Part shown: positions 5,360 to 6,188 of the stretch, piece after piece
Layout: every line of letters begins with the position of its first letter
How positions within the stretch are numbered: position 1 is the first letter of the stretch
Source of the DNA: Synergistales bacterium Syner_01
Lineage (GTDB): Bacteria; Synergistota; Synergistia; Synergistales; Aminobacteriaceae
NCBI GenBank assembly: GCA_001604435.1
Contig: LVBO01000215.1
Location: 1-6,188, forward strand
Direction: 5' to 3'
DNA: 6,188 bases
Notes under the pieces: model-generated
Database searches by the model: none
Seen by the model: only the letters and a program-made list of their open reading frames with translations
Told to the model about the DNA's origin: nothing
Made by a program: the position numbers and the translations under genes

Positions 5360-6188
5360 ATGAAGAACGAGACCGCACTCAACCAATCACCTGCGCTCAA
5401 AACAGGCGAAAAAGGGAGGAACATCGAACGCCTTGTCGGGCTGCTCGGAGATCCCGTCTCCCATACTCTTTCACCCGCCATGCAGAATGCTGCATTCCAG
5501 GCGCTCGATACAGGCTGCCGCTATCTTGCATTCCCGGTTCGCGCAGAGGATTTCGAACGCGCGATGGAGGGGCTGGCCGCTCTTGGCGCCGTGGGTACGA
5601 ACATCACGGTCCCTCACAAGGAACGCGCGTTCCGCTGGGTGCGCCGGCTGGACCCCTCCGCAGCCAGAACGGGAGCGGTCAACACGGTGCTCTTTTCCGA
5701 AGAGGGCGGCACAGGCTACAACACGGACGTCGCCGGCATCCGTACAGCGCTTGCACCTCTCTCACCACGAAGGAACAACGCGCTCGTCCTGGGGGCCGGG
5801 GGCGCGGCGCGCGCCGCCGTCTGCGCCCTCCAGGACGAAGGGTTTGCACATATCGGCATTATGAACCGAACGCGCGAACGAGCCGAAACGCTTCGAACGC
5901 AGCTCTTCACCGTGAACAGCAGCAAACTCCCGAAATGCGAAATACTCTCGTTTGAAGGAACGCCCTCTTTCATTCCCGATCTGCTGGTGAACACCACGTC
6001 TCTCGGGATGCACGATACCCCGTGGCCGAAAGATCTGCTCGACACAGTTATTTCTCTGGCAAAAGGAGGCGCCGTTCTTGACCTTGTGTATGCGCACGGT
6101 CGTGAAACGCCTCTCTGCGACAGGGCACACCGTTCGGGCATAAAGGCCGTTTCCGGCCAGGAAGTGCTGCTTCATCAAGGAACGGCGG
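5360..6188 (+). CDS. aroE: Shikimate dehydrogenase (partial, 3' end beyond window)
   Basis: NADP-dependent reduction of 3-dehydroshikimate to shikimate, fourth step of the common aromatic pathway, cytoplasmic. 276 codons are visible and nearly the whole protein is present. The substrate domain shows LLGDPVSHTLSPAMQNAAF (29-46), NITVPHK with catalytic Lys87, GAVNTV (105-110) and NTD with catalytic Asp123. The NADP domain shows the glycine loop GAGGAAR (145-151), NRTRERAE (169-176, NRT typical of NADP-binding AroE), NTTSLGM (211-217), DLVY (241-244) and GQEVLLHQG (266-274). Start ATG 5360 has AAGGAGG 8 nt upstream, a very strong ribosome site. It gives an N-terminal extension of about 22 polar residues before the conserved core, longer than usual and of no recognised function. 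Expression is probably set by the leader attenuator. Further aromatic pathway genes may follow beyond the window. Confidence 0.96.
   Translation, partial: MKNETALNQSPALKTGEKGRNIERLVGLLGDPVSHTLSPAMQNAAFQALDTGCRYLAFPVRAEDFERAMEGLAALGAVGTNITVPHKERAFRWVRRLDPSAARTGAVNTVLFSEEGGTGYNTDVAGIRTALAPLSPRRNNALVLGAGGAARAAVCALQDEGFAHIGIMNRTRERAETLRTQLFTVNSSKLPKCEILSFEGTPSFIPDLLVNTTSLGMHDTPWPKDLLDTVISLAKGGAVLDLVYAHGRETPLCDRAHRSGIKAVSGQEVLLHQGTA

Overview
The window looks like ordinary chromosome of an anaerobic, amino-acid-fermenting bacterium of moderate to slightly high GC. The evidence is an indolepyruvate:ferredoxin oxidoreductase pair (iorA, iorB), which oxidises aromatic 2-oxoacids and passes electrons to ferredoxin, with good Shine-Dalgarno sites and sigma70-type promoters throughout. 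A Synergistota-like or related anaerobic lineage is a guess from gene content; nothing in the window fixes the taxon.

Layout. From 1 to about 1560 (minus strand) lies a unit made of a small thioredoxin-fold protein followed by two half-size chromate-transporter-family proteins; the last one runs off the left edge. From 1658 to 4165 (minus strand) is the iorA-iorB operon, with its own promoter and a clean intrinsic terminator. At 4236-4940 (minus strand) is a YheO/DauR-type regulator (PAS-like domain plus C-terminal helix-turn-helix). From 5048 to the right edge (plus strand) is the start of an aromatic biosynthesis unit: a promoter, a 45-codon leader ORF containing Trp-Tyr-Tyr-Tyr, a strong intrinsic terminator, then aroE (shikimate dehydrogenase), cut by the right edge.

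Two regulatory systems can be read from the sequence. First, a 21-bp inverted repeat (arms GTGATA/TATCAY, 9-bp AT-rich centre) occurs once before iorA and once before the regulator gene. It overlaps the predicted -10 box in the same register at both, so the YheO-type protein probably represses itself and iorAB. Second, the aroE leader has the parts of a translation-dependent attenuator: aromatic codons, mutually exclusive RNA pairings, and a terminator between promoter and gene.

Taken together, a unit that breaks down aromatic amino acids (after transamination to arylpyruvates) sits back to back with a unit that makes them. The roughly 420-bp divergent region between the two carries separate controls for each direction. 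The leader attenuator and the shared operator are the most interesting items here.
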